This document shows, piece by piece, positions 18,366-27,279 of a DNA stretch of 64,000 nt. The stretch is from NCBI RefSeq assembly GCF_028885415.1, contig NZ_CP118527.1, positions 8,618,001 through 8,682,000 of the forward strand. The letters are read 5' to 3'. The position numbers and the translations under genes are program-made. The notes under the pieces were generated by a model. The model was not told the origin of the DNA. It saw nothing but the letters and a program-made list of their open reading frames with translations, and ran no database searches. The DNA comes from Streptomyces coeruleorubidus (GTDB lineage: Bacteria > Actinomycetota > Actinomycetes > Streptomycetales > Streptomycetaceae). The first letter of the stretch is position 1. Each line of letters opens with the position of its first letter.

Positions 18366-18394
18366 TTGTGTGAACTGAGTCAACGATCTATTCT
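18366..18394 (+). promoter_or_regulatory. drmA promoter overlapping operator-like motif, copy 4
   Basis: TTGTGT (18366-18371), a 17-base spacer and TATTCT (18389-18394) form a plausible vegetative promoter, placing the start of transcription about 60 bases before drmA. The spacer and -35 box contain GTGTGAACTGAGTCAA (18368-18383). On the other strand TTGACT (18383-18378) could serve the divergent RelE-UvrD gene, so one bound protein could control both directions. Confidence 0.5.
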
Positions 18395-18459
18395 TCAGGG
18401 GCTGCCGCACGTTCGACCTCGCTCGTGCTCCATCGGATCCGTCCGGAAGGACCCACCGC

Positions 18460-21400
18460 ATGCCGGCCCAGCCTGCCCAGGCCGCTGTCCCGCACCCGCT
18501 CGACGAAGTGCCCCAGACGTTCCTCGCCGGAGACTCCTACGAGGTGCGGGACGGACTGGTGACCTACATCCGCCGCGATCTGCTGGGACCGTGGGACGGA
18601 GAGAACGAGACCTTGCCGAGCGCCTCCTCCGGGCCGCGCGACCGGTACCTGGTGGGCATGCTCGGTCCGCGGCCCCAGGCCGTCACCGCGGACGGGATCG
18701 CGCTCGTGGCCGCCCAGAGCGCGGACGGAGAGTCAGGCGACGAGCAGGAGGGTGACGACACCGAGCTTCAGGACCGGTTGACCCCCCAGGCCGCCGGCCA
18801 CATCTGGGCATCGTCCATGGGATTGTCCTTCACGGTTCCCGCCTCCGTCGGCACGCTCAGCGCCACCGTCCGGTGGGGTCGCTATACGCAGTCGGGGGAA
18901 GCCACGGACCGGGGCACCACCCGCAGGGTCTGGTCGCGCGAGCCCGTCGAGCACCCGGTGGACATCGACGTGACGGGCGCGTCGGACAGGATCGTCGAGC
19001 TCGAAGGAGGAGCGGTCGTCCTCGACGTGCAGGTGCGCCGGCACACCGGCCGAGCCGGAACCGAGGATCTGCGGATCGTCGAACTGGCCTTGGTGAACCG
19101 GCAGCAGGACAGCCGTGAGGCACGCGACGCCCACTGGCTCTTCCAGACCGAAATCGACGTCACCGCCTTCCCCGACGACCAGGCCGCGGTCTTCCTTCCG
19201 GTCGACGACCCGCTCGAACCCGCGAACCGGGGTAACGGCCCCGAAGACGCCGAGGAGCGCAGGCTCCGGCTTCTCTACCGGGACAGCCTCAGTCACGCCA
19301 AGGGCCGCAACGTCGCTGTGCACGCCCACGTGCGAGACGGCGAACGCAACGCGCACCGCCTCACGACCACGTGGCTCCCGGAGTACGACGTCCGGGCCAC
19401 CACCGCACCTACCCTCGAGGACCAGGAGCTGCTCCGCGGACTCGAACTCGGCATGGACGAACTCGCGGCTCTCGCGGTGCCCGCCCTCCGGACCGAACTC
19501 AGCACCGCCCTGGCCCCGCTCGCCGACGGCTACGGCACCTGGCTCGAACAGCAGCGCACCAAGGCCGGCTCGCTCCCCGACGACCTGCGCGCATCAGCAG
19601 AGGTCGCCATCGACCAGGCACTGGACATCTGCGACCGCATAACCCTCGGCATCGACAGACTCGTGGCCGACGACACCGCCCTGGAAGCCTTTCGGTTCGC
19701 CAATCGAGCCATGGCGCTCCAGCGTCGCAACACCGCGGTCGCCGCTGCCCGCGCCGGACGCGAGGACGACCGCGCTTCCTATCAGGAGGCGTACGACGAG
19801 GTCCAAGCCAAGGGCAAGGAGGCCGCCAGTTGGCGCCCCTTCCAGCTCGCCTTCGTCCTGCTGAACCTCGACTCCCTGAGCCGCCCCGGACACCCCCACC
19901 GCGGCACCGGCCGCGAAGCACTCGTCGACCTGCTGTTCTTCCCGACGGGTGGTGGCAAGACCGAGGCCTACCTCGGCCTCGCCGCGTACACCTTCGCGCT
20001 GCGACGCCTGCAGGGAACGCTCGGCTCGGGCACCGAAGCACGCAGTGGTGAGGCGGGCGTCGGCGTCCTCATGCGCTACACCCTGCGCCTGCTGACCGCC
20101 CAGCAGTTCCAGCGCGCCGCCGCCCTGGTCAGCGCCTGCGAAGTGCTGCGCCGCGAGGAGTTCGCCCGGGACGTCCGCTGGGGGGCCACCCCGTTCCGCA
20201 TCGGGCTGTGGGTGGGAACCTCCGTCTCGCCCAACTGGTTCGACGAGGCCAAGGAACAGATCGCCGAGGCTCGGGAGAACGCGAGCGACAAGCACGCCCG
20301 TGTCCTCCAGGTCCTCACCTGCCCGTGGTGCGGAAGCGGACTGACGGCCCGCTCGCACATGGAGTACGACGAAGCGCGGCGCCGCGTCCTGCTGTACTGC
20401 CCGAGGGGAGAGGGCGAGGACCGCTGCCCCTTCTCCCGGCGCGAATCGCCCGGTGAGGGCATCCCGGTGCTGACGGTCGACGAGGAGATCTACCGGCTCG
20501 CCCCGTCCCTGCTGATCGCCACCGTGGACAAGTTCGCCCAGCTGCCCTGGAACGGGTACGCCGGCCTGCTGTTCGGCAGGGTCACGGAGCTGTGCCCGCG
20601 CCATGGCTACCGTCACGACGATCTCGACGCCAAGACCGGCTGCGGGAGCCGGCACAACGCCAGGGGCGATCTGCCTGGTGTCACCGCTCAGCCGGTGACA
20701 CGCCTGCGGCCCCCGGACCTGATCATCCAGGACGAGCTGCATCTGATCTCCGGTGCCCTCGGCACCACCGTCGGCCTCTTCGAATCCGCCGTCGACCAGC
20801 TGTGCACCTGGGGCGTCACGGACGCTCAGGGGCAACGTCATGAGACGGGACCCAAGATCGTCGCGTCGACGGCGACCACCAAGCGGGCCGCCGACCAGGT
20901 GCTGGGCGTCTTCGGGCGCAAGGTCGCCGTCTTCCCGCCGCAGGTCCTCGACGTGGGGGACACGTTCTTCTCCCGGCAGGTCGAGCTGAGCCGCACCAAC
21001 CCCGGCCGACGCTACCTGGGCGTGTGTGCGCACGGCACCCGTCTCAAGGCCGCCGAGATCCGGGTCGCCGAGATCCTGCTGCTGGCCGGGCAGCAACTCT
21101 TCGACGACTACGGCAAGCCGGCGGACCCGTACATGACCCTGGTGGGCTACTTCAACGCCACTCGTGAACTCGCCGGTATGCGGCGGTACATGGACGACGA
21201 CATCACGACCCGGGTGCGTTCCAACGGCAGCAGAAGGGGACAGGACACGCTGTCCGACCGCATCGTGAGCCGGACCGGCATGCTCGGCATCCAGGAACTG
21301 ACCTCACGCATCTCCTCCTCCGACGTCGGCGCCGCCCTCAAGCGCCTGGAGATCGAGTTCGACCCCGAACGGGACACCTCGGAGCGGCGACGTGCCTTCC

Positions 21401-22284
21401 TGCGGGAGTACGCCGTCGCCGTGAAGGAGAAACGGGAACCCCGCGCCGCCATGACACCGATCGCCCGGCAGGCGGTGGACGTCGTCCTCGCCACCTCCAT
21501 GCTGCAAGTGGGTGTCGACGTCTCCCGGTTCGGTCTGATGCTGGTCGTCGGCCAGCCCAAGAACACCGCCGAGTACATCCAGGCGTCCTCGCGTGTCGGC
21601 CGTGACGCCGCACGTCCCGGTCTCGTCGTGACCCTTTACAACTGGTCACGCCCCCGGGACCTCGCTCACTACGAGGACTTCGAGCACTACCACGCCACGT
21701 TCTATCGCCAGGTCGAGGCCCTCTCCGTCACGCCGTTCACCCGCCGCGCCCTCGACCGGGGCGTCGCGGCCACCTTTGTGGCGGCGCTGCGTCAGGGGGC
21801 CTACGACACTTCCCGCAACCTCGACGCCCACCACGTGGATCTCGACGGCCCCCTGGCCAGGGATGTCGAGCGTCGGCTGCTGGAACGCGCCGAACGGGTG
21901 GGGGGCGAGCTGCCCCGGCAGTACCTGAGCGAGCGACTGGACCGGCTGAAGGACGAGTGGCGCCGCAAACGGGACGAGAACAGCTCGGCCCTCGGCTACC
22001 GCAAGGAGAAGCACAAGACCACCGTCGTGAACGGGCTGCTCCGGCGGGCCGACGGATCCCGGTGGACGGAGCTGACCGTCGGCATGTCGATGCGCGAGAC
22101 GGAGAACGAGATCAACCTTCTGCTGCCTGGCGGTGGGGCCTTCCTCGAAGACCCGTCGGGTGGTGGTCCGGACTGGAACTTCGGGACGGTGGACACCGAG
22201 ACCGAGCGCGACCTGGCGGCCACTGTGGACAGCGACGAGTACGGGCCCACCACTGCGGACACGCCCAGGAGGGCACAGCGATGA
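18460..22284 (+). CDS. drmA: DrmA-like SF2 helicase of the DISARM core
   Basis: The 1274-residue protein starts at ATG 18460 after GGAAGGAC. Residues 1-340 are a non-helicase N-terminal region. Walker A is FPTGGGKTEAYLGLA near residue 494, motif II is IIQDELHLISG near 757, motif IV-V runs through ATSMLQVGVDVSRFGLM, and motif VI is SSRVGRDAARPG near 1044. A zinc-binding insert with CPWCGSG and CPRGEGEDRC lies at about 620-650. These features, the size and the following DUF1998 and PLD genes identify DrmA. In DISARM, DrmA works with DrmB as a DNA-translocating complex that recognises phage DNA. The stop overlaps the drmB start (ATGA at 22281), so translation is coupled. Confidence 0.9.
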   Translation: MPAQPAQAAVPHPLDEVPQTFLAGDSYEVRDGLVTYIRRDLLGPWDGENETLPSASSGPRDRYLVGMLGPRPQAVTADGIALVAAQSADGESGDEQEGDDTELQDRLTPQAAGHIWASSMGLSFTVPASVGTLSATVRWGRYTQSGEATDRGTTRRVWSREPVEHPVDIDVTGASDRIVELEGGAVVLDVQVRRHTGRAGTEDLRIVELALVNRQQDSREARDAHWLFQTEIDVTAFPDDQAAVFLPVDDPLEPANRGNGPEDAEERRLRLLYRDSLSHAKGRNVAVHAHVRDGERNAHRLTTTWLPEYDVRATTAPTLEDQELLRGLELGMDELAALAVPALRTELSTALAPLADGYGTWLEQQRTKAGSLPDDLRASAEVAIDQALDICDRITLGIDRLVADDTALEAFRFANRAMALQRRNTAVAAARAGREDDRASYQEAYDEVQAKGKEAASWRPFQLAFVLLNLDSLSRPGHPHRGTGREALVDLLFFPTGGGKTEAYLGLAAYTFALRRLQGTLGSGTEARSGEAGVGVLMRYTLRLLTAQQFQRAAALVSACEVLRREEFARDVRWGATPFRIGLWVGTSVSPNWFDEAKEQIAEARENASDKHARVLQVLTCPWCGSGLTARSHMEYDEARRRVLLYCPRGEGEDRCPFSRRESPGEGIPVLTVDEEIYRLAPSLLIATVDKFAQLPWNGYAGLLFGRVTELCPRHGYRHDDLDAKTGCGSRHNARGDLPGVTAQPVTRLRPPDLIIQDELHLISGALGTTVGLFESAVDQLCTWGVTDAQGQRHETGPKIVASTATTKRAADQVLGVFGRKVAVFPPQVLDVGDTFFSRQVELSRTNPGRRYLGVCAHGTRLKAAEIRVAEILLLAGQQLFDDYGKPADPYMTLVGYFNATRELAGMRRYMDDDITTRVRSNGSRRGQDTLSDRIVSRTGMLGIQELTSRISSSDVGAALKRLEIEFDPERDTSERRRAFLREYAVAVKEKREPRAAMTPIARQAVDVVLATSMLQVGVDVSRFGLMLVVGQPKNTAEYIQASSRVGRDAARPGLVVTLYNWSRPRDLAHYEDFEHYHATFYRQVEALSVTPFTRRALDRGVAATFVAALRQGAYDTSRNLDAHHVDLDGPLARDVERRLLERAERVGGELPRQYLSERLDRLKDEWRRKRDENSSALGYRKEKHKTTVVNGLLRRADGSRWTELTVGMSMRETENEINLLLPGGGAFLEDPSGGGPDWNFGTVDTETERDLAATVDSDEYGPTTADTPRRAQR

Positions 22285-24173
22285 ACACCAGGAGCAACCG
22301 CAGGGTCGGGGCCGTCCGCCCCAGCCACCTCATGTTCACCGCCGGTGTCGGCTCCCTCGTCGACCTGCCGAACTTTTCCGTCCTCGTCAGGGGACTCGAT
22401 GCCTGGAGCTACACCGGCATCACCGACTACGACATCGACGAACCGCGGCTGCGCGCCGCCGTCAACCGCTCCCTGCAGCGCTACGGTCGCGGGCAGATCG
22501 AGCAGTTGCGGGCGGCCCCCTGGCTGGAGGGCGGCGACACGGACCCGAAGGGCTGGGCCGCGCAGGGGGTCGGAGTGCCCGTGGCACCGTTTCCCCAATG
22601 GCTGCGCTGCACCGCCTGCAACGTCCTCGCCGCCATCGACTCCGACGAGTTCGCCTTCATCAACGCCAACCCGCGTGCACCGCACGAGGCCAAGTTCGTC
22701 CACGACTGCAAGCGGGGCAAGCCGCTCGCCGTGGCCGCCCGCTTCACCCTCGTCTGCACCGCCGGCCATCTCGACGAGTTCCCCTACACCCCGTACGTCC
22801 ACCACGGGCAGGCCTGCGACAAGATCCCGCGGCCCAAGCTGCGCATGAAGGACCACGGCGGCAACCAGGCCGCCAACGTCACCATCGAATGCGTCGCATG
22901 CGGTGCGAAGCGCAACATCCGCGAGGCGATGGGCGAACGCGGGCGCCGCCACCTGCCCCGGTGCCGCGGTCGCCATCCGCACCTGGGCACCTACGAGCCG
23001 AACGGCTGCGACCGGGACTCGGTCCTGATGGTCGCGGGTGCCTCCAACCAGTGGTTCCCGCTCACCCTCAGCGCACTCGCGCTGCCCAAGGGGCAGGGAG
23101 GCGACATCGACAAACTGCTCGACGACCACTGGCCGGAACTGGAGAAGGTCGAGGACCGGAGCGAGCTCGCCTTCATGGCGCGTCTGCCCCAGTTCGGATT
23201 CCTCAAGGAGTTCGACGCGGACGCCGTCTTCGCGGGGGTCGCGGCCCGCAAGAACGGAACCGACGGACCGGCCCCTTCCGCCCCCGACGTCCAGGCCGAC
23301 CTCTTCCGCCCCGAATGGGACGCCCTCTCCGGTCCGGTCTCCTCGCCCAGTGACGACTTCGCCCTCAGGCCGGTCTCCGTTCCGGCCCCGATGGACGAAC
23401 TCTTCTCGGACATTCGCCAGGTCGAGCGGCTGCGTGAGGCACGCGCTCTGATCGGCTTCACCCGGCTCGACGCCCCTGATCCCGAGTCCCCGGAGATCGC
23501 GACCCGCGTGGACCTGTCCCGGGGCACGCAGAACTGGGTGCCGGCCAGCGAGGTCCGCGGAGAGGGCATCTTCCTGCGCGTGCGGGACGACCTCATGGCG
23601 GAGTGGGTGGCGCGCATGGAGAAGTCGCCGCAGATGGAGGCCCACAAGGAGGCCTACGGCCGGTTCCGTACCAACCGCAAGTCGGACCGGAAGACCAGCG
23701 ACTTCGACCCCTTCCACGGCTGGCCCGGCGCTCGCTACATCGCCCTGCACACCCTTTCGCATCTGCTGATCCGAACCATCGCCCTGGAGTGCGGTTACAG
23801 CTCGGCCTCCCTGGCCGAGCGGATCTACGCCGGCGACGAACAGAACCCGAGGACGGGAATTCTGATCTACACCGCCGTTCCCGACTCCGAGGGCACCCTC
23901 GGCGGCCTGGTCTCCCTCGCGGAGGAGCGCGAGTTCGGCCGGATCGTGCGCCGGGCGCTGGCCGACGCGGGGCACTGCTCGGCCGATCCGCTCTGCTCCG
24001 AGCGTCTGCCCCACGACCCGGGCGACTACCTGCACGGAGCGGCCTGCCATGTCTGTCTCTTCGTCTCCGAGACCACGTGCGAGCGCGCCAATCGGTTCCT
24101 CGACCGCCGCTTCATCGTTCCGTTGTCCGGGGACAAGGAGCAGATACTGATACCGGTCGGTCTGCTGCCGTGA
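22281..24173 (+). CDS. drmB: DrmB-like DUF1998 protein of the DISARM core
   Basis: The 630-residue protein starts at ATG 22281, within the drmA stop, and AGGAGGG in the end of drmA is its ribosome site. It opens with the family-typical RVGAVRPSHLMFTAGVGSLVDLP. Cysteine pairs around CTACNVL (about 111) and CVACGAKR (about 210), and a C-terminal set including CHVCLFVSETTCERAN (about 590), fit zinc binding. The DUF1998 part runs from HTLSHLLIRTIALECGYSSA to the end. DrmB partners DrmA, and the DrmAB complex is known to be blocked by an internal loop until it meets suitable DNA ends. The length matches known DrmB proteins. Overlap with drmC by GTGA indicates one transcript. Confidence 0.9.
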   Translation: MNTRSNRRVGAVRPSHLMFTAGVGSLVDLPNFSVLVRGLDAWSYTGITDYDIDEPRLRAAVNRSLQRYGRGQIEQLRAAPWLEGGDTDPKGWAAQGVGVPVAPFPQWLRCTACNVLAAIDSDEFAFINANPRAPHEAKFVHDCKRGKPLAVAARFTLVCTAGHLDEFPYTPYVHHGQACDKIPRPKLRMKDHGGNQAANVTIECVACGAKRNIREAMGERGRRHLPRCRGRHPHLGTYEPNGCDRDSVLMVAGASNQWFPLTLSALALPKGQGGDIDKLLDDHWPELEKVEDRSELAFMARLPQFGFLKEFDADAVFAGVAARKNGTDGPAPSAPDVQADLFRPEWDALSGPVSSPSDDFALRPVSVPAPMDELFSDIRQVERLREARALIGFTRLDAPDPESPEIATRVDLSRGTQNWVPASEVRGEGIFLRVRDDLMAEWVARMEKSPQMEAHKEAYGRFRTNRKSDRKTSDFDPFHGWPGARYIALHTLSHLLIRTIALECGYSSASLAERIYAGDEQNPRTGILIYTAVPDSEGTLGGLVSLAEEREFGRIVRRALADAGHCSADPLCSERLPHDPGDYLHGAACHVCLFVSETTCERANRFLDRRFIVPLSGDKEQILIPVGLLP

Positions 24174-24934
24174 GTCGGCGCGAGTTCGAGGCCGCTGCGG
24201 GGGCCGCCGTCGCGGCCCTCGGCCTGTCCCGGGGCAAGGACCTCGCCGGTCTGCTGGCACGGCGTGGTAGCAAGGAGCGGGCGCTTACCGAACTGGCCAC
24301 TCCACGTGCCGACGAAGCGGTCGCGGAGCTGTACGAGGCGATGGAGAGGGACTCGGTCCCGCCCGCCGAGGCAGCCGCCTATGTGCGTGGCTATGTCGCG
24401 GCGATGCTGCACGCCCGGGACAGGGTGCTGGTCCGCACCGTGTGGACCGGCCCCTCAACGCCCGCCGTACCGGTGCGGGCGACCGCCCAGGTGCTGATCG
24501 ACGTGATCGAAGAGGCCCGCGACGAGCTACTGGCCATGACCTACGCGGCTCGCCCGTATCCAGCCCTGACACGGGCTCTCACGGCAGCTGCGGAACGGGG
24601 CGTGAAGATCCATGTCGTGGCCGAGACGCTGGCCGGCGCGAGGGGGCTCCTCAAAGGTCGGGAGCCTGCCGAGGCATTCGCGTCCGTTCCCGGCCTGAGT
24701 CTGTGGCACTGGGCCCGAGACCCGGTCGACCACCCACACTCGCGTCAGCATGCCAAACTCGCGGTGGCCGACCGCCGCACGCTGTTCCTGGGCAGCGCCA
24801 ACCTGACCGAGTCCGCGGCCCACCGCAATATCGAGGCGGGAGTGCTGGTGAGCGGCGGCGAAGCGCCCAGACGGGCGGCAGAGCACATTGTCGAGCTGCA
24901 GCGTCTGGGCATTCTGAGGCCGTTTCGGCAGTGA
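24170..24934 (+). CDS. drmC: DrmC-like phospholipase D-family nuclease
   Basis: The 254-residue protein starts at GTG 24170, overlapping the drmB stop. A PLD signature is present once near residue 194: HAKLAVADRRTLFLGSANLT, matching HxKx4Dx6GSxN. The first half includes VLIDVIEEARDELLAMTYAAR, typical of the fold's N-terminal part. A single HKD motif implies dimerisation for an active site, as in Nuc-type enzymes. DrmC is part of the DISARM core, though reported as not always essential. A terminator-like hairpin follows 20 bases after the stop, so the operon ends here without a methyltransferase gene. Confidence 0.88.
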   Translation: MSRREFEAAAGAAVAALGLSRGKDLAGLLARRGSKERALTELATPRADEAVAELYEAMERDSVPPAEAAAYVRGYVAAMLHARDRVLVRTVWTGPSTPAVPVRATAQVLIDVIEEARDELLAMTYAARPYPALTRALTAAAERGVKIHVVAETLAGARGLLKGREPAEAFASVPGLSLWHWARDPVDHPHSRQHAKLAVADRRTLFLGSANLTESAAHRNIEAGVLVSGGEAPRRAAEHIVELQRLGILRPFRQ

Positions 24935-24953
24935 GGTCGGCGAATCACTCTGC

Positions 24954-24975
24954 GGCAGGAGGAAGCCCTGCTGCC
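24954..24975 (+). terminator. Terminator-like hairpin after drmC
   Basis: GGCAGGAGG, loop AAGC, CCTGCTGCC: a nine-base stem with one mismatch, 20 bases past the drmC stop. There is no T tract. Confidence 0.5.
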
Positions 24976-25470
24976 GGCGGCGGGATCGGATGAGGTGGCT
25001 GATCACCCATCCCAAGGCGGGCCCCGTCATTCCGCCGGCCTCTCAGAAACCGCGGCGCTTGCCGAATCCCCCTCAGCGGCGATCCCGCCGACGCCGACGA
25101 GCTTGGCCATACCAGGACTCGTCCTGCCACGGGGAAGCCGCCGACCGCCCAGGGACAGGCCGGTCGGTGCGCCGGTGATGTATGACTCGCCTGAGACGGG
25201 GCCGCCCCGTCCTGCTTGCCGCGCCAGGCCGCGGGCTGCGCCGGGAAACGCGACCGGCCCCGGCCGCTCTGCAGCGTGCACACCGCACGCAGCGGAAACC
25301 CAGAGTCAGGGGTGATCACCCACAGTCGGCGGCGTGCGGTATGGAGTGCGAGCCGCGTGTATCTGGCTCTAGTGAGAGAACCTCTTGGGTTGCTCAAGGA
25401 GAGAATGAAGTCGCCAGGGCGGGGGCATGGTCCGGACAGCGGTGCGCCTGACCCGTGGAGGGGCGGGGAA
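24976..25470. other. Gap after the drm operon, no gene recognised
   Basis: Several short open frames cross this stretch on both strands, but none has both a ribosome site and natural-looking protein sequence. Nothing resembling an integrase, a tRNA or an attachment-site repeat was seen. Confidence 0.4.
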
Positions 25471-25887
25471 GTGATCGTGACTGCTTTGGGCGTGGTGGCC
25501 GTTGCCATGCTGGCGATGGCTGTGCTGTGTGCCTGGCTCGTGCGTCGGGCTTGGCGGCGTGCCTGGGACGATCTCGGCTGGCCGACGTCCGGGTACGGCC
25601 GGGGGAGCGGCCGGGGTACGGGGCGTGGCCGACGAGCAGCGGTACGGGTGCGGCATCAGCGACAGGAGGTGCTGGCACCGCGTCCAGCGGTTCGTCCTGG
25701 TACGCCGCGGGTGACGGCTGTGACGGCTCGCCGTCCGATTCTTCCTGCGGTGGTTCCTCCTTCTGCTCCGGCAGCAGCTCGTCGTCCTGCAGTAGCAGCT
25801 CGTCATCCTGTGGCAGCTCCTGTGTTGACGGCTGGGGTGCAGACGCTGATTGGGGGCGTGCAATCGCGGTCGGACGACCGACATTGA
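25471..25887 (+). CDS. Small membrane protein, possibly frameshifted
   Basis: GTG 25471 follows GGAGGGG at seven bases. The first 25 residues give one membrane helix (IVTALGVVAVAMLAMAVLCAWLV) followed by RRAWRRAWDD. After this the frame becomes Arg/Pro/Ala-rich and ends at 25887. In the third frame of the plus strand the same stretch reads as a Ser/Cys/Gly-rich tail (SSCGGSSFCSGSSSSSC, about 25742-25815), which is typical of a known type of small Streptomyces membrane protein. A frameshift near 25,600 is therefore likely, making this a broken gene or a sequencing artefact. Function unknown. Confidence 0.35.
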   Translation: MIVTALGVVAVAMLAMAVLCAWLVRRAWRRAWDDLGWPTSGYGRGSGRGTGRGRRAAVRVRHQRQEVLAPRPAVRPGTPRVTAVTARRPILPAVVPPSAPAAARRPAVAARHPVAAPVLTAGVQTLIGGVQSRSDDRH

Positions 25888-26005
25888 CACCGACGGCGGA
25901 TACGCCGGAAGTGGACGGCAATGAAGTCGCCCTGCGAGAACCGATGGCCCTGGCGCCGGTGCGCCGGGGCCTGCGTGTGCCTCGTGGCTCAGCGGACCAC
26001 GCGGC

Positions 26006-26497
26006 TCACGCGGTGTGGATTTCCAAGGCGGCGCGCACGGCGGACTCCACGGCTCCCTCGATCCACGCCGGCTTAACGGACGTGTGGTCCCCGACGAAGT
26101 GCAACGGCCCTTCGCGCACGGGGATGGCGGGCCGCAACTCCGTGTGCTGCCCGGGTAGGAGGACGGACGCCTCTCCGTAGGCGTAGGGGTCGCGCAGCTA
26201 GCTCTGCGTGCGGCCCGCGCCGGTGTAGAAGACCTCGATGCGCTGGCCGTAGACCTGCTGGAGGCCGCACAGAGCATGCGGATACCGTGCCTCGTCGTCC
26301 AGGGAGCCCCAGCGCAGCGCGTCGTCCGCCCAGGTGCAGGAGGCCAGGACCACACCCTTTGCGCTGCCCGGAACCGGATGAGGGGGGTGAACATGAACCG
26401 GTTGGCATCGACCGATACCGAGCCGCCACCCACGACGTCGACCGCCTCCGGCTGGTCGCGCGCGATCGCGCGGTTGGCGGCGTAGTGGGTGCGCTAA
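26006..26497 (-). pseudogene. Flavin amine oxidase remnant
   Basis: Read leftward, the end is clear: LRDPYAYGEASVLLPGQ, then HFVGDHTSVKPAWIEGAVES and AVRAALEIHTA with a stop at 26006, matching the C-terminal FAD-binding end of flavin monoamine oxidases. Immediately upstream is an in-frame TAG at 26198 where Trp is expected (QS-stop-LRDP). Further upstream, [20 protein letters not shown] is in frame, but it is joined by a frameshift near 26,365 to [17 protein letters not shown] in another frame. A second TAG sits at 26494. The coding trace may extend to about 26,700. It is clearly decayed and unlikely to make protein. Confidence 0.7.
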
Positions 26498-26807
26498 CCC
26501 GCTGTGATGTGTCCGGCGAGCACGGAGGGACGGGCGCCGAGCAGGCTGCCGTCCGCGGCGGCCCGGCCGGTGCGGTAGGCATCGTACAGACCCGGGTCGA
26601 CGGCCTGCAGCAGGAATGGCCGGACACCACCGACGACGACAGCACGCCACGGTGTCCCTCTGCGCGCCTTCTTGGCGTGGTGGCGTCCGAAGCTGCACGT
26701 ACGCCACGCTTCGCCCGGGCCCTGGGCAAGGCCCTCACCCTCTCGAACCGCATGCCGCACCGCGTCCGGCCGAACGCCTGAGGCGCAGCAGCAGGCGGGC
26801 TCCGGGA

Positions 26808-26996
26808 GTGATCGAACCATTCGCGGTCTTCGCTGAATCCGGCGAGGCGGGGCTTCGCTCACGCTTGGGCGAGCTCACTCTCGAACAGCTGCGGGACGTC
26901 GTCTCCGAGCACGGAATGGACCACGATCGGCTGGCTATGAAGTGGAGGGATCCCCAAAGGGGCATCGATCGCATCGTGGACAGAGTCGTGAAATGA
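26808..26996 (+). pseudogene. C-terminal fragment of a conserved hypothetical gene
   Basis: The reading GTG 26808 to 26996 gives a compact natural-looking sequence with LGELTLEQLRDVVSEHGMDH and WRDPQRGIDRIVDRVVK. This resembles the end of a hypothetical-protein family often seen in Streptomyces accessory DNA. No ribosome site of quality precedes the GTG and the upstream sequence does not continue the protein, so it is probably a truncated remnant. The frame itself is unbroken. Confidence 0.45.
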
Positions 26997-27279
26997 CGGC
27001 CGCACGAACGCCGCCTCAACCCTCGTTCAAACACGATCACCGCAACGCGTACGCGCGGTCCTTGTTGTCCCGCGCGGCATGGGTGAAGCGGGTGTCGGCC
27101 AAGGAGCGCGGCGACTCTGTTGGCGAGGGAGACGAGATGGGAGGCGACGCGCTCCACTCCCGGCGGACGCGGTGTTGAACAAGCTCGAGCCGCTCCTTCC
27201 GTTCCCAGGTGAGGGCGGGGACGGGATCGAGGGCCTCGGTCTCGTCCCCGTCGTCGCTGCGAGCCGGTCTACGGTTTCG

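Noticed and set aside
21996..24260. Open frame of 754 codons on the minus strand opposite drmB
   Set aside because: Antisense to DUF1998 motifs; no ribosome site or known fold.
26942..27178. Short plus-strand frame after the C-terminal gene fragment
   Set aside because: No ribosome site, no natural-looking protein and overlap with debris of other genes.
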